From Lutimonas zeaxanthinifaciens (lineage in GTDB: Bacteria > Bacteroidota > Bacteroidia > Flavobacteriales > Flavobacteriaceae): DNA of 64,000 bases. The position numbers were made by a program, and so were the translations under genes. Shown here one piece after another: positions 33,850 to 42,951 of this stretch (within the stretch, counting starts at the first letter, position 1; every line of letters starts with the position of its first letter). The DNA lies in NCBI RefSeq assembly GCF_030503675.1, contig NZ_CP129964.1, positions 558,001-622,000 on the forward strand. Reading direction: 5' to 3'. Under the pieces are notes generated by a model. The model did not search any database. It was not told the origin of the DNA and was given only the letters and a program-made list of their open reading frames with translations.

Positions 33850-34665
33850 TCAATCACATTCCAATGACCAGGTAGCAGTATCATCTTTCGACCATTGATT
33901 AATGGTTCCATTGAATTGTCTTTCGTTAACCTTAATACATTCTATTTGATTATCACTACAATGTAATAACTCAAGCGCTCGATTATTACTTACATCCAAT
34001 CTTGTCAAATTATTAGAACGGCAATAAAGATGCTGTAATTTTGGCTTATTGTTCAAATTCAATTCTGTTATTTCATTCCCGTCACAGAAAAGCTGATAAA
34101 GTGATTCATTTCCGGTCAAAGCCAAACTTGACAATCTGTTATTATTACAATGGAAAATTGTTAAGTTACTTTTGTTTATTACCTCCAGAAAATCTATTTG
34201 ATTATTGCTGCATTTTAGATCGTTAATATGTGAATTTTTCGACAAGTTCAATTTTGTTAGTTTATTATTCGAACAATTTAAAACACGCAGATTTACTAAA
34301 TCAGTTAGGTCCAAACTACTTATGTTATTATCCGAACATTTTATTTCTTCTAGAAGTGGGTTTTCACTTAAATCCAATGATGTTAAACTGTGTCCAGCTA
34401 CATTTAAATCTTCTAGTTGTTTAAAATCCTGTAACCCTGTCAGCTCCTTTATTTTATGCTGACTCCTTAAGTCCAATACCCTGAGCTTTTCGATTCTTCC
34501 CGTCAAAACATAATTATCCAATACATCGTCGTAACCCAAATCAATTAATATTTGCTCAAAATTATCATCAGGAACATAAGTTCTTGGTAGGTCAATATCA
34601 TCATCATTATTACAACCAATTAAAACAACGACAAACAGCAAATTGAAGAGTATATTTTTAATCAT
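33850..34665 (-). CDS. Leucine-rich-repeat lipoprotein (short)
   Basis: The 271-residue protein has a lipobox (VVLIGC18). YVPDDNFEQILIDLGYDDVLDNYVL forms the conserved entry region at about residues 30-55, given here in parts: YVPDDNFE, then LGYDDVLDNYV. About eight repeats of the pattern LxxLxCSNNxLxxLdLs follow, with Cys at the same place in each turn, and the end is TWSLECD. It is related to the genes at 34830 and 20619, and is probably a surface-exposed binding protein. Confidence 0.75.
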   Translation of the reverse strand: MIKNILFNLLFVVVLIGCNNDDDIDLPRTYVPDDNFEQILIDLGYDDVLDNYVLTGRIEKLRVLDLRSQHKIKELTGLQDFKQLEDLNVAGHSLTSLDLSENPLLEEIKCSDNNISSLDLTDLVNLRVLNCSNNKLTKLNLSKNSHINDLKCSNNQIDFLEVINKSNLTIFHCNNNRLSSLALTGNESLYQLFCDGNEITELNLNNKPKLQHLYCRSNNLTRLDVSNNRALELLHCSDNQIECIKVNERQFNGTINQWSKDDTATWSLECD

Positions 34666-34699
34666 GAGATAAAGGAAGTTCTCAAAAACCTAATATCCA

Positions 34700-34735
34700 A
34701 TGACATAAATCATGTAAGGAATTGATCTTGGTCAA
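34700..34735 (-). promoter_or_regulatory. Paired TGAT-N4-ATCA boxes upstream of the short LRR gene
   Basis: ATGACATAAATCAT (34700-34713) and TTGATCTTGGTCAA (34722-34735) have centres 22 bp apart. The stretch ACCTAATATCCA just before box 1 is shared with the 36248 gene. Confidence 0.55.
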
Positions 34736-34829
34736 TATACCGGGTCCGGAAGATGGCAAATTGCGTTATTAATATTTTTGAAATATGGAGTTAGATGAAT
34801 TGATTGAGGAGTTGGGAAAACATGAATGA

Positions 34830-36248
34830 TCAATCACATTCTAATGACCAGGTCGCAGTATCATCTTTAGTCCATCTCCAATCACCATTTGCTTTTTCAA
34901 TTTGAGCTTGATTCATTTTAATGCAAGTTAAGTTGTTGTTTTCACAACGTAAAACTTTAAAATTTGTGAAATGGCTTATGTCGAGTTCTTCCAATTGATT
35001 ATCCTGACACCAAATTGCTCTTATATTAAAATTTTGACTCAGATCGAGTTCCTTCAATTCATTTTCATAGCAAACCAATAGTTCCAATAAACTATTGTTA
35101 CTAATATCCAATTCTTTCAATTCACTTTCCGAGCACCATAAAAAACTAAGAGCTAATAAATTACTAACATTCAATGATTTTAGCTTAGTCTTTTGAATAT
35201 CTATAAATTCTAGACTACTTATTTCACCCAAATTTATTGATTCTATCGGGCTATTAAAAATTCTCATATCTCTAAGCAAGTAGTTATTTGCAAGATCCAA
35301 AGTTTTTAAAGAGGTTTCGTAACATCCAAGATCCTGAAGTTGGGTGTTATTACTTAAATCTATTTGGTCTATAGCTTGTACACTAAAGCCTAACCTTTCA
35401 ATCAATATATTTCTTGATAGATCCAGATCATGCAAATTGTTTGAACTGCAAAATAATACCTTTAACAAAGGATTATAGCGTAAATCTAAATCTGATATTT
35501 GATTTCGGTTACAAGATAAATACTCTAGATTTTTTTTGTCTTTTACATCTAAGCTTTGAATATTATTTCGGGAGCAATTCAAATAGGTTAATTCATTATT
35601 ATTCCTCAGATTCAATTCTGTAATCTGGTTTATATCGCAATTGAGATACTCGAGTAATGGATTTTGGCTTACGTCTAACTCTGAAAGTTTATTCACTTGG
35701 CACTCCAGCTCGATTAATGATTTATTCTTGCTTATATCTAGGACTTCTAACTCATTACCTGAACAATCTAATCTCTGAAGTTTGGTATTCTGACTAATAT
35801 CCAATGAAGTGATTTTATTTTCATCGCATTCTAAAATTTTTAAATTCTTCAAATGATTTATTTCTAATTTTTTAATCTTGGTCCAACCACACCTTAATTC
35901 TGTGATAAGTTTGTTATTGCTTAGATCCAATTCGGAAATCTGATTGCCAGAAATATTCAAGACCCTTAGATTTTCAAAATATTCGATGCCCGTTAAATTA
36001 GTGATATCATTAGGATAGCCATCGTCCACTTCAAGACGTTCTATATTTTCAATGTTTTCAATCAAAACATAATTATTCATAACATCGTCATGACCTAATC
36101 TTATAAGCCAGCTTTCAAACTCATCATCAGGAACATAGGCATAACCTAACCTATCATTGGGGCTTTTGGGAATGTAAGGTTCATCATCATTATTACAACC
36201 AAACATTATGAGGACAAACAGCAAAGTGAAGAGTATATTTTTAACCAT
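34830..36248 (-). CDS. Leucine-rich-repeat lipoprotein (long)
   Basis: The 472-residue protein has a lipobox (LIMFGC18), then the conserved entry region YVPDDEFESWLIRLG and a long solenoid of about 17 leucine-rich repeats (LxxLdcSxNxLexLdIS), with Cys recurring in many turns. It ends with the same cap (TWSLECD) as the 33850 protein. The repeat number differs between the three LRR lipoproteins, which suggests growth and loss of repeats. There is no T9SS domain; export is by the lipoprotein route. Confidence 0.8.
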   Translation of the reverse strand: MVKNILFTLLFVLIMFGCNNDDEPYIPKSPNDRLGYAYVPDDEFESWLIRLGHDDVMNNYVLIENIENIERLEVDDGYPNDITNLTGIEYFENLRVLNISGNQISELDLSNNKLITELRCGWTKIKKLEINHLKNLKILECDENKITSLDISQNTKLQRLDCSGNELEVLDISKNKSLIELECQVNKLSELDVSQNPLLEYLNCDINQITELNLRNNNELTYLNCSRNNIQSLDVKDKKNLEYLSCNRNQISDLDLRYNPLLKVLFCSSNNLHDLDLSRNILIERLGFSVQAIDQIDLSNNTQLQDLGCYETSLKTLDLANNYLLRDMRIFNSPIESINLGEISSLEFIDIQKTKLKSLNVSNLLALSFLWCSESELKELDISNNSLLELLVCYENELKELDLSQNFNIRAIWCQDNQLEELDISHFTNFKVLRCENNNLTCIKMNQAQIEKANGDWRWTKDDTATWSLECD

Positions 36249-36282
36249 GATATAAAGGAACCCTTCAAAAACCTAATATCCA

Positions 36283-36318
36283 ATGACATAAATCATGTAG
36301 GGCGATGATCGTGGTCAA
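36283..36318 (-). promoter_or_regulatory. Paired TGAT-N4-ATCA boxes upstream of the long LRR gene
   Basis: ATGACATAAATCAT (36283-36296) and ATGATCGTGGTCAA (36305-36318) have centres 22 bp apart. The distance of box 1 to the ATG is the same (41 bp) as at the 34665 gene. Confidence 0.55.
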
Positions 36319-36420
36319 TTTGCTGGCTCCGGTGGTTGGGAAATTCCGTTATTATAATTTTTGGGATATGGAGTTAGATGATATGATTGAGGAGTTGAGG
36401 GAAGAAAATACATACTGTTA
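36319..36420. repeat. Spacer relic with short acidic plus-strand frame
   Basis: It contains GGCTCCGGTGGTTGGGAAAT and then ATGGAGTTAGATGATATGAT, which reads MELDDMIEELREEN on the plus strand. Versions occur at 34786 (MELDELIEELGKHE) and 30002 (MELDKMIEELGEISI). The conservation at protein level is stronger than expected for random spacer, but each frame is only 14-25 codons long. Confidence 0.35.
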
Positions 36421-36477
36421 CCGGAGCCAGAAGTAAGAAATCGAAAAACATCAGGCTGGCTTATGATTAAAGAAAGA

Positions 36478-36499
36478 CCCCTTACTGGTATGTAAGGGG
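36478..36499 (-). terminator. Intrinsic terminator of the T9SS-protein gene
   Basis: CCCCTTAC-tggtat-GTAAGGGG is a perfect 8-bp stem located just after the stop codon at 36506 in the direction of transcription. Confidence 0.65.
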
Positions 36500-36505
36500 A
36501 TTAAA

Positions 36506-37123
36506 CTAATTCTTTATTACTTTGTAAGTTGAAACTATTTTATCTCCTTCATCATAAAGATTAACCAAATAAATACCTGTCTTAAGTTCTGTAAAATCTA
36601 TGGAAGTACTATTCGTTTCAAACATTTTTCTTCCTTGAAGATCATAAACTTCTACCTTGAATATTTCATCTGAATTAATTGTTAGTTGGGAATCAGTAGG
36701 ATTCGGGAACAAGATCAAATTATCTTGTGATAATGTGGTTTCTTGAATGGCTAATGTTCCGTCATATCCCGTGGGATTCTTATACTCTAAAATTTGGATT
36801 AATGGGAAAGCACCATTTTCAGCGAAATATAATTGAGTTCCAGATGTATATATAAATGGTATGTATCTGATTTTTCCACCTGCCAAGGACTGAGCCTCTA
36901 CATAACGTCCTCCTTCAATTTTAGCATAAACACCATGGTCACCATTAGTATTTAAAACCCAAAATTTACCTGAAGGCACGGTCAACGCATTGCCTTCATT
37001 ATCATGATAACTAACTTCAATAGTAATGATATCCGTAAGTTCTGAGTTCTCCAATTGGGCAAAAGAAATTGATATAATAAAATAAGAAATAATTAAAGCT
37101 ATTAGTTTCGGTTTCATAATCAA
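36506..37123 (-). CDS. Secreted protein with T9SS C-terminal sorting domain
   Basis: The 205-residue protein has a signal peptide (about 1-22, ending SFAQ). The central beta-rich part (45-120) has no family that I recognise. The last 75 residues are a type A T9SS sorting domain: LILFPNPTDSQLTI, VEVYDLQGRKMFE, then GIYLVNLYDEGDK and a basic end. The protein should be secreted across the outer membrane and attached to the cell surface or released. Confidence 0.8.
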   Translation of the reverse strand: MIMKPKLIALIISYFIISISFAQLENSELTDIITIEVSYHDNEGNALTVPSGKFWVLNTNGDHGVYAKIEGGRYVEAQSLAGGKIRYIPFIYTSGTQLYFAENGAFPLIQILEYKNPTGYDGTLAIQETTLSQDNLILFPNPTDSQLTINSDEIFKVEVYDLQGRKMFETNSTSIDFTELKTGIYLVNLYDEGDKIVSTYKVIKN

Positions 37124-37173
37124 AGGATTTTAAAATGAAATCACAAGTTATTAAGTACTGTGATCCATTATCA

Positions 37174-37242
37174 TGATAATTATCACTATAACAGTAAAAT
37201 ACCCTGATGAGGGTACTAAAATTATCAAATGATATAAATGTT
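37174..37242 (-). promoter_or_regulatory. Palindrome and single TGAT box upstream of the T9SS-protein gene
   Basis: TGATAATTATCA (37174-37185) is a perfect palindrome and matches the leader element of D15-D17 (TGATAATTGTCA). ATGATATAAATGTT (37229-37242) resembles box 1 of the paired sites, but no second box lies 22 bp away. A small hairpin ACCCTgatgAGGGT is between them. Confidence 0.35.
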
Positions 37243-37409
37243 TTTCGATTTGCGTATGGGAGGTTAAAATTGGGGGAATGACCATCACAAACATGCGCTC
37301 ACAGCCTTCCGATTTGGACTTTTACAGACTTTTAGCAACTCCAGGTAGTTTGATATGGAATTGAAAAAATAAGCTTTAATTATGCTAATTGGCAGACTTG
37401 TTATCACCT

Positions 37410-37760
37410 CTAATCTTTACTTTTCAATTTGGATTTAGCCCTTTCCTTTAATCGTCTGTTAATGATCCTATTTCTGTGATTGTGATATTCATTTATCATC
37501 GTGGATCCTTTCAAACCGTTTAGTCCATAGGTACAGACTTCAGTTAACCAATAATTAAATAATAACACATCATACTCCTGCTTAGGATTTTTTACCCATT
37601 TCTCGAAATCAATATACCTGGGGAAAAACTTCATGACAAACCGGGCATCGAATCTTTGTCTTTGAAAAAATTCATTGTTATACTCCTCTAACTTATCTTT
37701 CGGCACATAATCATATAGGCCATTAAATAAAACAATTGCTATTTTTTTGACTGTAGGCAT
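37410..37760 (-). CDS. Small hypothetical protein (116 aa)
   Basis: The 116-residue protein has no signal peptide or membrane span. The N-terminal part (KKIAIVLFNGLYDYV) resembles a first beta strand of an alpha/beta fold, and the C-terminus is strongly basic (RRLKERAKSKLKSKD). I do not recognise a family. A single ATGATATAAATCAC box lies at 37869-37882, about 110 bp upstream. Confidence 0.5.
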   Translation of the reverse strand: MPTVKKIAIVLFNGLYDYVPKDKLEEYNNEFFQRQRFDARFVMKFFPRYIDFEKWVKNPKQEYDVLLFNYWLTEVCTYGLNGLKGSTMINEYHNHRNRIINRRLKERAKSKLKSKD

Positions 37761-37868
37761 GTAATTTATTGCTAATGAAGATGACTATTAAAATTAGAGA
37801 ATCATCCTAAAAATATCTAGGTTTGTTGATAAATATGCATCCCCTTATAAGGGTATTTTTTATTGAAA

Positions 37869-37882
37869 ATGATATAAATCAC
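37869..37882 (-). promoter_or_regulatory. Single TGAT-N4-ATCA box
   Basis: ATGATATAAATCAC equals box 1 of the 14668 gene in 13 of 14 positions. At the 22-bp distance there is only CCGAATATTTCGAA, a different near-palindrome, so this may be a degenerate pair. Confidence 0.35.
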
Positions 37883-38004
37883 AACTTCTTCCGAATATTT
37901 CGAATACTTTAGATGGTAATTTTATAAAAACTAGTTAAATAAAGATTGGAATGTTATCCAACTAAAAAGTCTGATATACAACGACTATTTATTTCATATA
38001 ACTA

Positions 38005-38014
38005 GTTAGCAACA
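38005..38014. repeat. Left boundary inverted repeat of cassette 1
   Basis: GTTAGCAACA (38005-38014) is the exact reverse complement of TGTTGCTAAC at 41778-41787. The two enclose the 1244-residue gene and nothing else. Confidence 0.6.
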
Positions 38015-38036
38015 AGATAAAATCTTAAAATTATTT

Positions 38037-41000
38037 GTGAGCAAGAAGATTGGACGAAATGATAAGTGCCCATGTGGAAGTGGTAAGAAATACAAAAAGT
38101 GCTGTATTAACTCTGGGCGTAGATTTAATACCACTCAAGCCCAGGCTGAACCTCCTTCTATCTTCAGTCAATACAATTCTGTTGACCTGATTAAAACTTT
38201 TGCTGGCCTCACACTTTTACCACAAAATCATGGTAAGAATGTCAGATTAGAAGTACTGACCAGAAAAGCGGCACAGAACTTTAACGAGCAGAATACAATT
38301 CCAGAAACAGAACTTCAAGCTTATCTGGGTGAGCATTATGCTATGCATTATCTGGAAGATCCCGCAACCAATCTATTCACTGATCTTATCACATTTTATG
38401 ATGGAGATTTTATCATTTTCCCAGGTATTACGGACGGAGGAAGCTATGTACTCACCTATTTGTTAACTGCCATTTACAACTGGCCTGAGTCTGGTATCCC
38501 GGAGCAGTTCAGGAGCAACTGTGCTCATGTTTCCCGATTAATGCTGAATCTATCGAACAACATTGCGCAAAGCTTAGGCTATCAACGATACACGAAAGAC
38601 CAAGTAGAAAACAATGCCATTCATTTCCCAACGAGTGTTCAGCTCAACCGATTGAAGAATGCCATAGTGTTTAGTGAAGACGAAATGCAACAACTTCTTC
38701 TGGAAGAGCAAATTGCACCACAAGCACTTGACTGTTTTATTCTGGACAGGAACGATCGGGCACTGCAAACTGAACACATGCAGGATAGCCCTTTATTAAA
38801 ACAGCCAATTATTCATCACAACCAAGAATACATTATTGCTTCACCTGCCACATTAAGCTATGCGTTAACAGAGTGGATCTTAACAGAGGCAACAGCTGCA
38901 GGTTGTCAGGAGCAAGTAAGTCAGGCATATCATAATACAATCTGGAATTACACTCAGCTCCATTTAGGGCAACTTGGCTTTTCTCGTGTTGAAGTTTCTA
39001 CCATTCCTGAAACCAACGACCCCAATATAAGAGAAGCAATTTATCGTTTTGATGACGATAAACTGGCTTTTGTACAATATGTATCTGAAGGCACCGATCA
39101 TCAAGAAAGGAAGCAGCATATTATAAACAACACTTTAGCGCTATCAGAATTTACAGGGTATAAGTTCATGGACATTACATTGGTTTCATCTATGGGCAGA
39201 GAACTATTCTTCATGTTCAGCAGAACCGAAAATTCGAAGAGCATTGGCATGCCCATTCATGACTTTGACACATTGATCAAACTGAAGGAACATACAGCTT
39301 TCGATTTATGGAAATATGCCACGGCCTGGGAAGAAAAATTAGGCGATAATCCACCAATGGGAGCTTCCTTTTTAGATGTTTTTAAGGTTTATAAGGAAAA
39401 AGAAGACTCTTTTTACATTTCAGATGATGCCGCTCAAGTAATGCTGCATGTAGAACCGGGGTATGCGGAGGATTTATATCAAGGAGCAAAGTTACTTACT
39501 GATGAGCATTCGGCACTTAGATCAATGGAAGGTGGCAGGTTAGCCAATATTCCTGTTGAAAGAAAAGACAAGTACTCACCTATCTACTATTCAAAATCAG
39601 ATTTAGAGAATGAGTTGCAATTTTTGGTCATAGGTTATCATCAGCCCGTTTGGGTTTCTCCAATCAAAGACGTGAACACCATCCATGAAGTAGCAAGGGG
39701 ATTATATTTTGAAATGAATGACGCCATAGCTTATTGGTTGTGGCAATGTCAGGAACATATTAAAGATGAGGTAGCCATTTTGGGAGTTGCTCCCCTTACC
39801 GTCAAATTTGAATTTGATCAGGAAGAACGTTTTCACCCTATTGAACGAAATTTTGATAGAGACCCGGATTTCACAAATCACTTCACTGTGAGTGCAGCTA
39901 ACAATGAAATCTCTATTTCCATCCCACCGTCCATAATCCCATACCTCTATGGAGCGGATAATGAAGGCGAAAGAGTGCTTTTACGGCAACTCATAAATGG
40001 GTTCAATCAGCTTCTTACGAGCAACGAACAGGCCAACATAACAGAAAACCGAATCGATGAGATTATTGATGAAGTAGCACCATTAGGCGCTAAAAAGAAG
40101 GTATTTATTCTTGATACGGCAGACAACCTATTGCTTGACCCTTCCAATTTAGACAAGCACCGCTACATTCAAGACTATGATGTAAATGTGGTGTTGGATA
40201 GCATAGTACCAGGCTTGGGAGACTTGTGTCCGGAAACAGGAGATATTATGGAAAAAGCAGATAAAACAACGCTGACCAGAAACATTGTCATGCGGTTTTT
40301 ACTGCCCAAACTTCAAACTACAATCAGTCAGTATGACAATGAGGTACTGCTAAAAAGATTGATTAGTCTTAATGAAAGTCTGATCAGAAAAAGAGAAGAT
40401 TTAAGGATAAAGACACCAACCCGGATCGCATGTTTTGTTTCAGTAAGGGAGCAAACTGAGGATCTACAAGATAGTCTGTCCATACTCAATCAGACAACCA
40501 TAGCTGTTAGATGTTTAATTGAACATTTGGCAGCAGAACCAAGTACAGGAAACAAGATTGTAAGCACTGCGGCAATTGACGAACTCATTGCTATAATGAG
40601 TGCAATTATTGACTGGGGTTCATTAGGTGATCAAATTGAATTTGACCTTTTTGATATTGAAATGGGCATCCTTCCTTCGGGAAGAGTAGGTACGTCTAAG
40701 AAACTAATTAAGGAAATATTTGACCCATACCATTCTTCAAAGTCAAAAGAGAACGTACAAAACGCACTCGATACCTTCGAGCAAGCATTCCCGCAACTAA
40801 ATCCAGTCGAAGGAAAGGATGTACCCGAAAACTTGGACAAGGCTTACATGGAGGAATTTGGAATATCGTTCACTCGCATTTGCGAGTTCATTAATGATCT
40901 TGGAATAATAGCATATCAGCAACCTGCTGCCTGTGCAAGTCTATCAAAAAGCGACCTATTCGTACAAATCAACCAACAGGACCATGTTTTCACTCAAGAG

Positions 41001-41771
41001 GAATTTGATCATGCCATGAACTATTTGTGCCTCGTCAACAGAGGTAAAGTTCATAAAATACCTGAAGGTTTTGATGGGATAGATATTTCTCCATGGCGCT
41101 TTAACAGGCGATTGTCTCTATTACGAAAGCCGCTGGTTGTTGTAGACGACCCTAAAGCACCCGACAATCCCACAATTTATTGGGGATTCAGGCAATTGCT
41201 AACAAGTAAAATGTACTTATTCGACCAATGCACTACAAATAGGTTAAGAGTTACAGAAGATGGCCCGGTTCAGAAAGTGCTTGGGAAATTGGCACAACAA
41301 AATGGAAGTGGATTGGTGCAATCAGTTCTTGAAGAAGTGGGTAGTGATGAACTCATCATTGATTCTGAAGTACCAATCAATCGGAAATCGGCTTTGAAAC
41401 ATGACAAGAATATTGGAGATGTTGATGTATTGGTGATTGATGCTACTGAAAAAGTGGTCTACAGTCTTGAATGCAAAAGCATGGCTCCAAGTAGAAATAT
41501 TAAAGAAATGGTCGAAGAAGTAGGCAAGCTCTTTGGTAGTGATTCCAAAAAAGGTTGGATTGAAAAACACGTTGAACGTGATGTCTGGTTAAATAGTAAT
41601 CTGGACCTACTGGGAGCCAAGTACAAATTGGATCTTTCAGGATTTACTGTCCGATCATTTTTTATTACTCAGGAAGATATGCTGACACCATATCTGACTA
41701 CGAAAAAAGCAGCACTCCCATTTGTGACATTGTATAATCTGAGAGAAAATGGGATTAATGCATTAACATAA
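38037..41771 (+). CDS. Large SEC-C protein with C-terminal PD-(D/E)xK-like nuclease motif
   Basis: The 1244-residue protein uses GTG as start; no ATG nearby gives the zinc motif. At the N-terminus is a SEC-C motif (C11-P-C13-GSG-KKYKKC22-C23) that binds zinc. The long middle shows no family I recognise. Near the C-terminus, GDVDVLVID (1127-1135) and LECKS (E1145, K1147) form the D...ExK pattern of restriction-type nucleases. It is bracketed by its own inverted repeat. A role in defence or nucleic-acid surveillance is a guess from architecture and neighbourhood. Confidence 0.65.
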   Translation: MSKKIGRNDKCPCGSGKKYKKCCINSGRRFNTTQAQAEPPSIFSQYNSVDLIKTFAGLTLLPQNHGKNVRLEVLTRKAAQNFNEQNTIPETELQAYLGEHYAMHYLEDPATNLFTDLITFYDGDFIIFPGITDGGSYVLTYLLTAIYNWPESGIPEQFRSNCAHVSRLMLNLSNNIAQSLGYQRYTKDQVENNAIHFPTSVQLNRLKNAIVFSEDEMQQLLLEEQIAPQALDCFILDRNDRALQTEHMQDSPLLKQPIIHHNQEYIIASPATLSYALTEWILTEATAAGCQEQVSQAYHNTIWNYTQLHLGQLGFSRVEVSTIPETNDPNIREAIYRFDDDKLAFVQYVSEGTDHQERKQHIINNTLALSEFTGYKFMDITLVSSMGRELFFMFSRTENSKSIGMPIHDFDTLIKLKEHTAFDLWKYATAWEEKLGDNPPMGASFLDVFKVYKEKEDSFYISDDAAQVMLHVEPGYAEDLYQGAKLLTDEHSALRSMEGGRLANIPVERKDKYSPIYYSKSDLENELQFLVIGYHQPVWVSPIKDVNTIHEVARGLYFEMNDAIAYWLWQCQEHIKDEVAILGVAPLTVKFEFDQEERFHPIERNFDRDPDFTNHFTVSAANNEISISIPPSIIPYLYGADNEGERVLLRQLINGFNQLLTSNEQANITENRIDEIIDEVAPLGAKKKVFILDTADNLLLDPSNLDKHRYIQDYDVNVVLDSIVPGLGDLCPETGDIMEKADKTTLTRNIVMRFLLPKLQTTISQYDNEVLLKRLISLNESLIRKREDLRIKTPTRIACFVSVREQTEDLQDSLSILNQTTIAVRCLIEHLAAEPSTGNKIVSTAAIDELIAIMSAIIDWGSLGDQIEFDLFDIEMGILPSGRVGTSKKLIKEIFDPYHSSKSKENVQNALDTFEQAFPQLNPVEGKDVPENLDKAYMEEFGISFTRICEFINDLGIIAYQQPAACASLSKSDLFVQINQQDHVFTQEEFDHAMNYLCLVNRGKVHKIPEGFDGIDISPWRFNRRLSLLRKPLVVVDDPKAPDNPTIYWGFRQLLTSKMYLFDQCTTNRLRVTEDGPVQKVLGKLAQQNGSGLVQSVLEEVGSDELIIDSEVPINRKSALKHDKNIGDVDVLVIDATEKVVYSLECKSMAPSRNIKEMVEEVGKLFGSDSKKGWIEKHVERDVWLNSNLDLLGAKYKLDLSGFTVRSFFITQEDMLTPYLTTKKAALPFVTLYNLRENGINALT

Positions 41772-41777
41772 AAACCC

Positions 41778-41843
41778 TGTTGCTAACATTGTATATAAGC
41801 CATGCCCTCCGGGACACGGCTCATATACTAACCGTTGTGCACT
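41778..41843. repeat. attC-like hairpin between two gene cassettes
   Basis: From left to right: TGTTGCTAAC (closing cassette 1), GTATATAAGCC (41791-41801), a loop, GGCTCATATAC (41818-41828, pairing 10 of 11), and GTTGTGCACT (41834-41843, opening cassette 2). An imperfect hairpin flanked by short outer arms that match each cassette's other end resembles the organisation of integron attC sites, although the core sequences differ from the GTTRRRY consensus. Confidence 0.5.
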
Positions 41844-41852
41844 ATTTGAGAA

Positions 41853-42947
41853 ATGAAGAAAACCATAGGAAAACCCGAAAACTGGCAAGATTTTGAATCA
41901 CTTTGCAAAAAACTTTGGGGAGAAGTATGGGAAATTCCAACTAAAATCAAAAAGAACGGAAGATTAGGTCAAGAACAAGCTGGTGTAGATGTTTATGGAA
42001 TACCAAAAAATGCGACTAAATATTGGGGAATTCAAGCCAAAGGAAAAGATGACTATACGGAAGCAAAATTAACCGAAAAAGAAATCATAACTGAAATTGG
42101 AAAAGCGAAAACTTTTAAACCTGAATTAGAAGTATACATTATTGCTACTAGCCAAAATAAGGACTCAAAAATTGAAGAACTTGTAAGATTAAAAGATATT
42201 GAAAACAGAAAAAGCGGTTCATTTGAAATTTTACTTTATTGTTGGGAAGATATAGTAGATTTATTGGAAGAAAATAAAGACACCTATCAATGGTATCAAC
42301 ACGGAATTGGACAAAAAGGGAAATTTGATTTTAAAATATCGTTTAATAAGTTAGAGGACAATTTAACCTTAAATCCAATTTTTGAGAAAAAGATTACTAA
42401 ATATAAACACACAAATAAGTCTACCTCTGAAATCTTAATGGAAAGCCTTAAATCTCATAGGTCAATACTCGATGGAATTAATCCATTATTTCCATTTCAT
42501 TCAAATAAAGTAAATAAGTCTTGGTGTAGTTTTGACTTTGTAATGGAAAACACTGGTTCTCTTGTAATTGAGGATTGGAGAGTAATAATTAAATTTTTAG
42601 ACGGAGTTGCAAAACTTGATGAAGGAACACCTCTTTTCCCTAACTTACCTCTAACCGAGTCTATTGATGACGAGTCAAAAACAATTACATATCGACCAAG
42701 AGATAATAATCCATTAATTCAAAAAGACAATCGATATTTTGAAATATCTCTACTTCCTGACACTGATTCTGACAAGATTGTATTTGAATGGGAGTTATTA
42801 GCGAGAGATTTTAATCGTAAAGAAGTCGCTGAAATATCGGTTAAACCAGAATATATCGAGAAAATCGAATTTGAATTAATAAATGACAAAGAAGAATTGA
42901 AAGAAGACGAAATTTTCATTTCATATCACGTTGTCGAAAAAGAATAA
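41853..42947 (+). CDS. Mrr-type PD-(D/E)xK nuclease-like protein
   Basis: The 364-residue protein has an N-terminal domain of about 150 residues that looks like a restriction endonuclease: GQEQAGVDVYG with D46, then YWGIQAKGK with Q61-A-K63, the QxK variant used by Mrr-like enzymes; a helix WQDFESLCKKLWG precedes it. The C-terminal half (about 200-350) is beta-rich, resembling an Ig-like sensor domain. There is no ATPase. Similar nuclease heads occur in anti-phage STAND proteins, so a defence role is plausible but unproven. Confidence 0.65.
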   Translation: MKKTIGKPENWQDFESLCKKLWGEVWEIPTKIKKNGRLGQEQAGVDVYGIPKNATKYWGIQAKGKDDYTEAKLTEKEIITEIGKAKTFKPELEVYIIATSQNKDSKIEELVRLKDIENRKSGSFEILLYCWEDIVDLLEENKDTYQWYQHGIGQKGKFDFKISFNKLEDNLTLNPIFEKKITKYKHTNKSTSEILMESLKSHRSILDGINPLFPFHSNKVNKSWCSFDFVMENTGSLVIEDWRVIIKFLDGVAKLDEGTPLFPNLPLTESIDDESKTITYRPRDNNPLIQKDNRYFEISLLPDTDSDKIVFEWELLARDFNRKEVAEISVKPEYIEKIEFELINDKEELKEDEIFISYHVVEKE

Positions 42948-42951
42948 AAGC

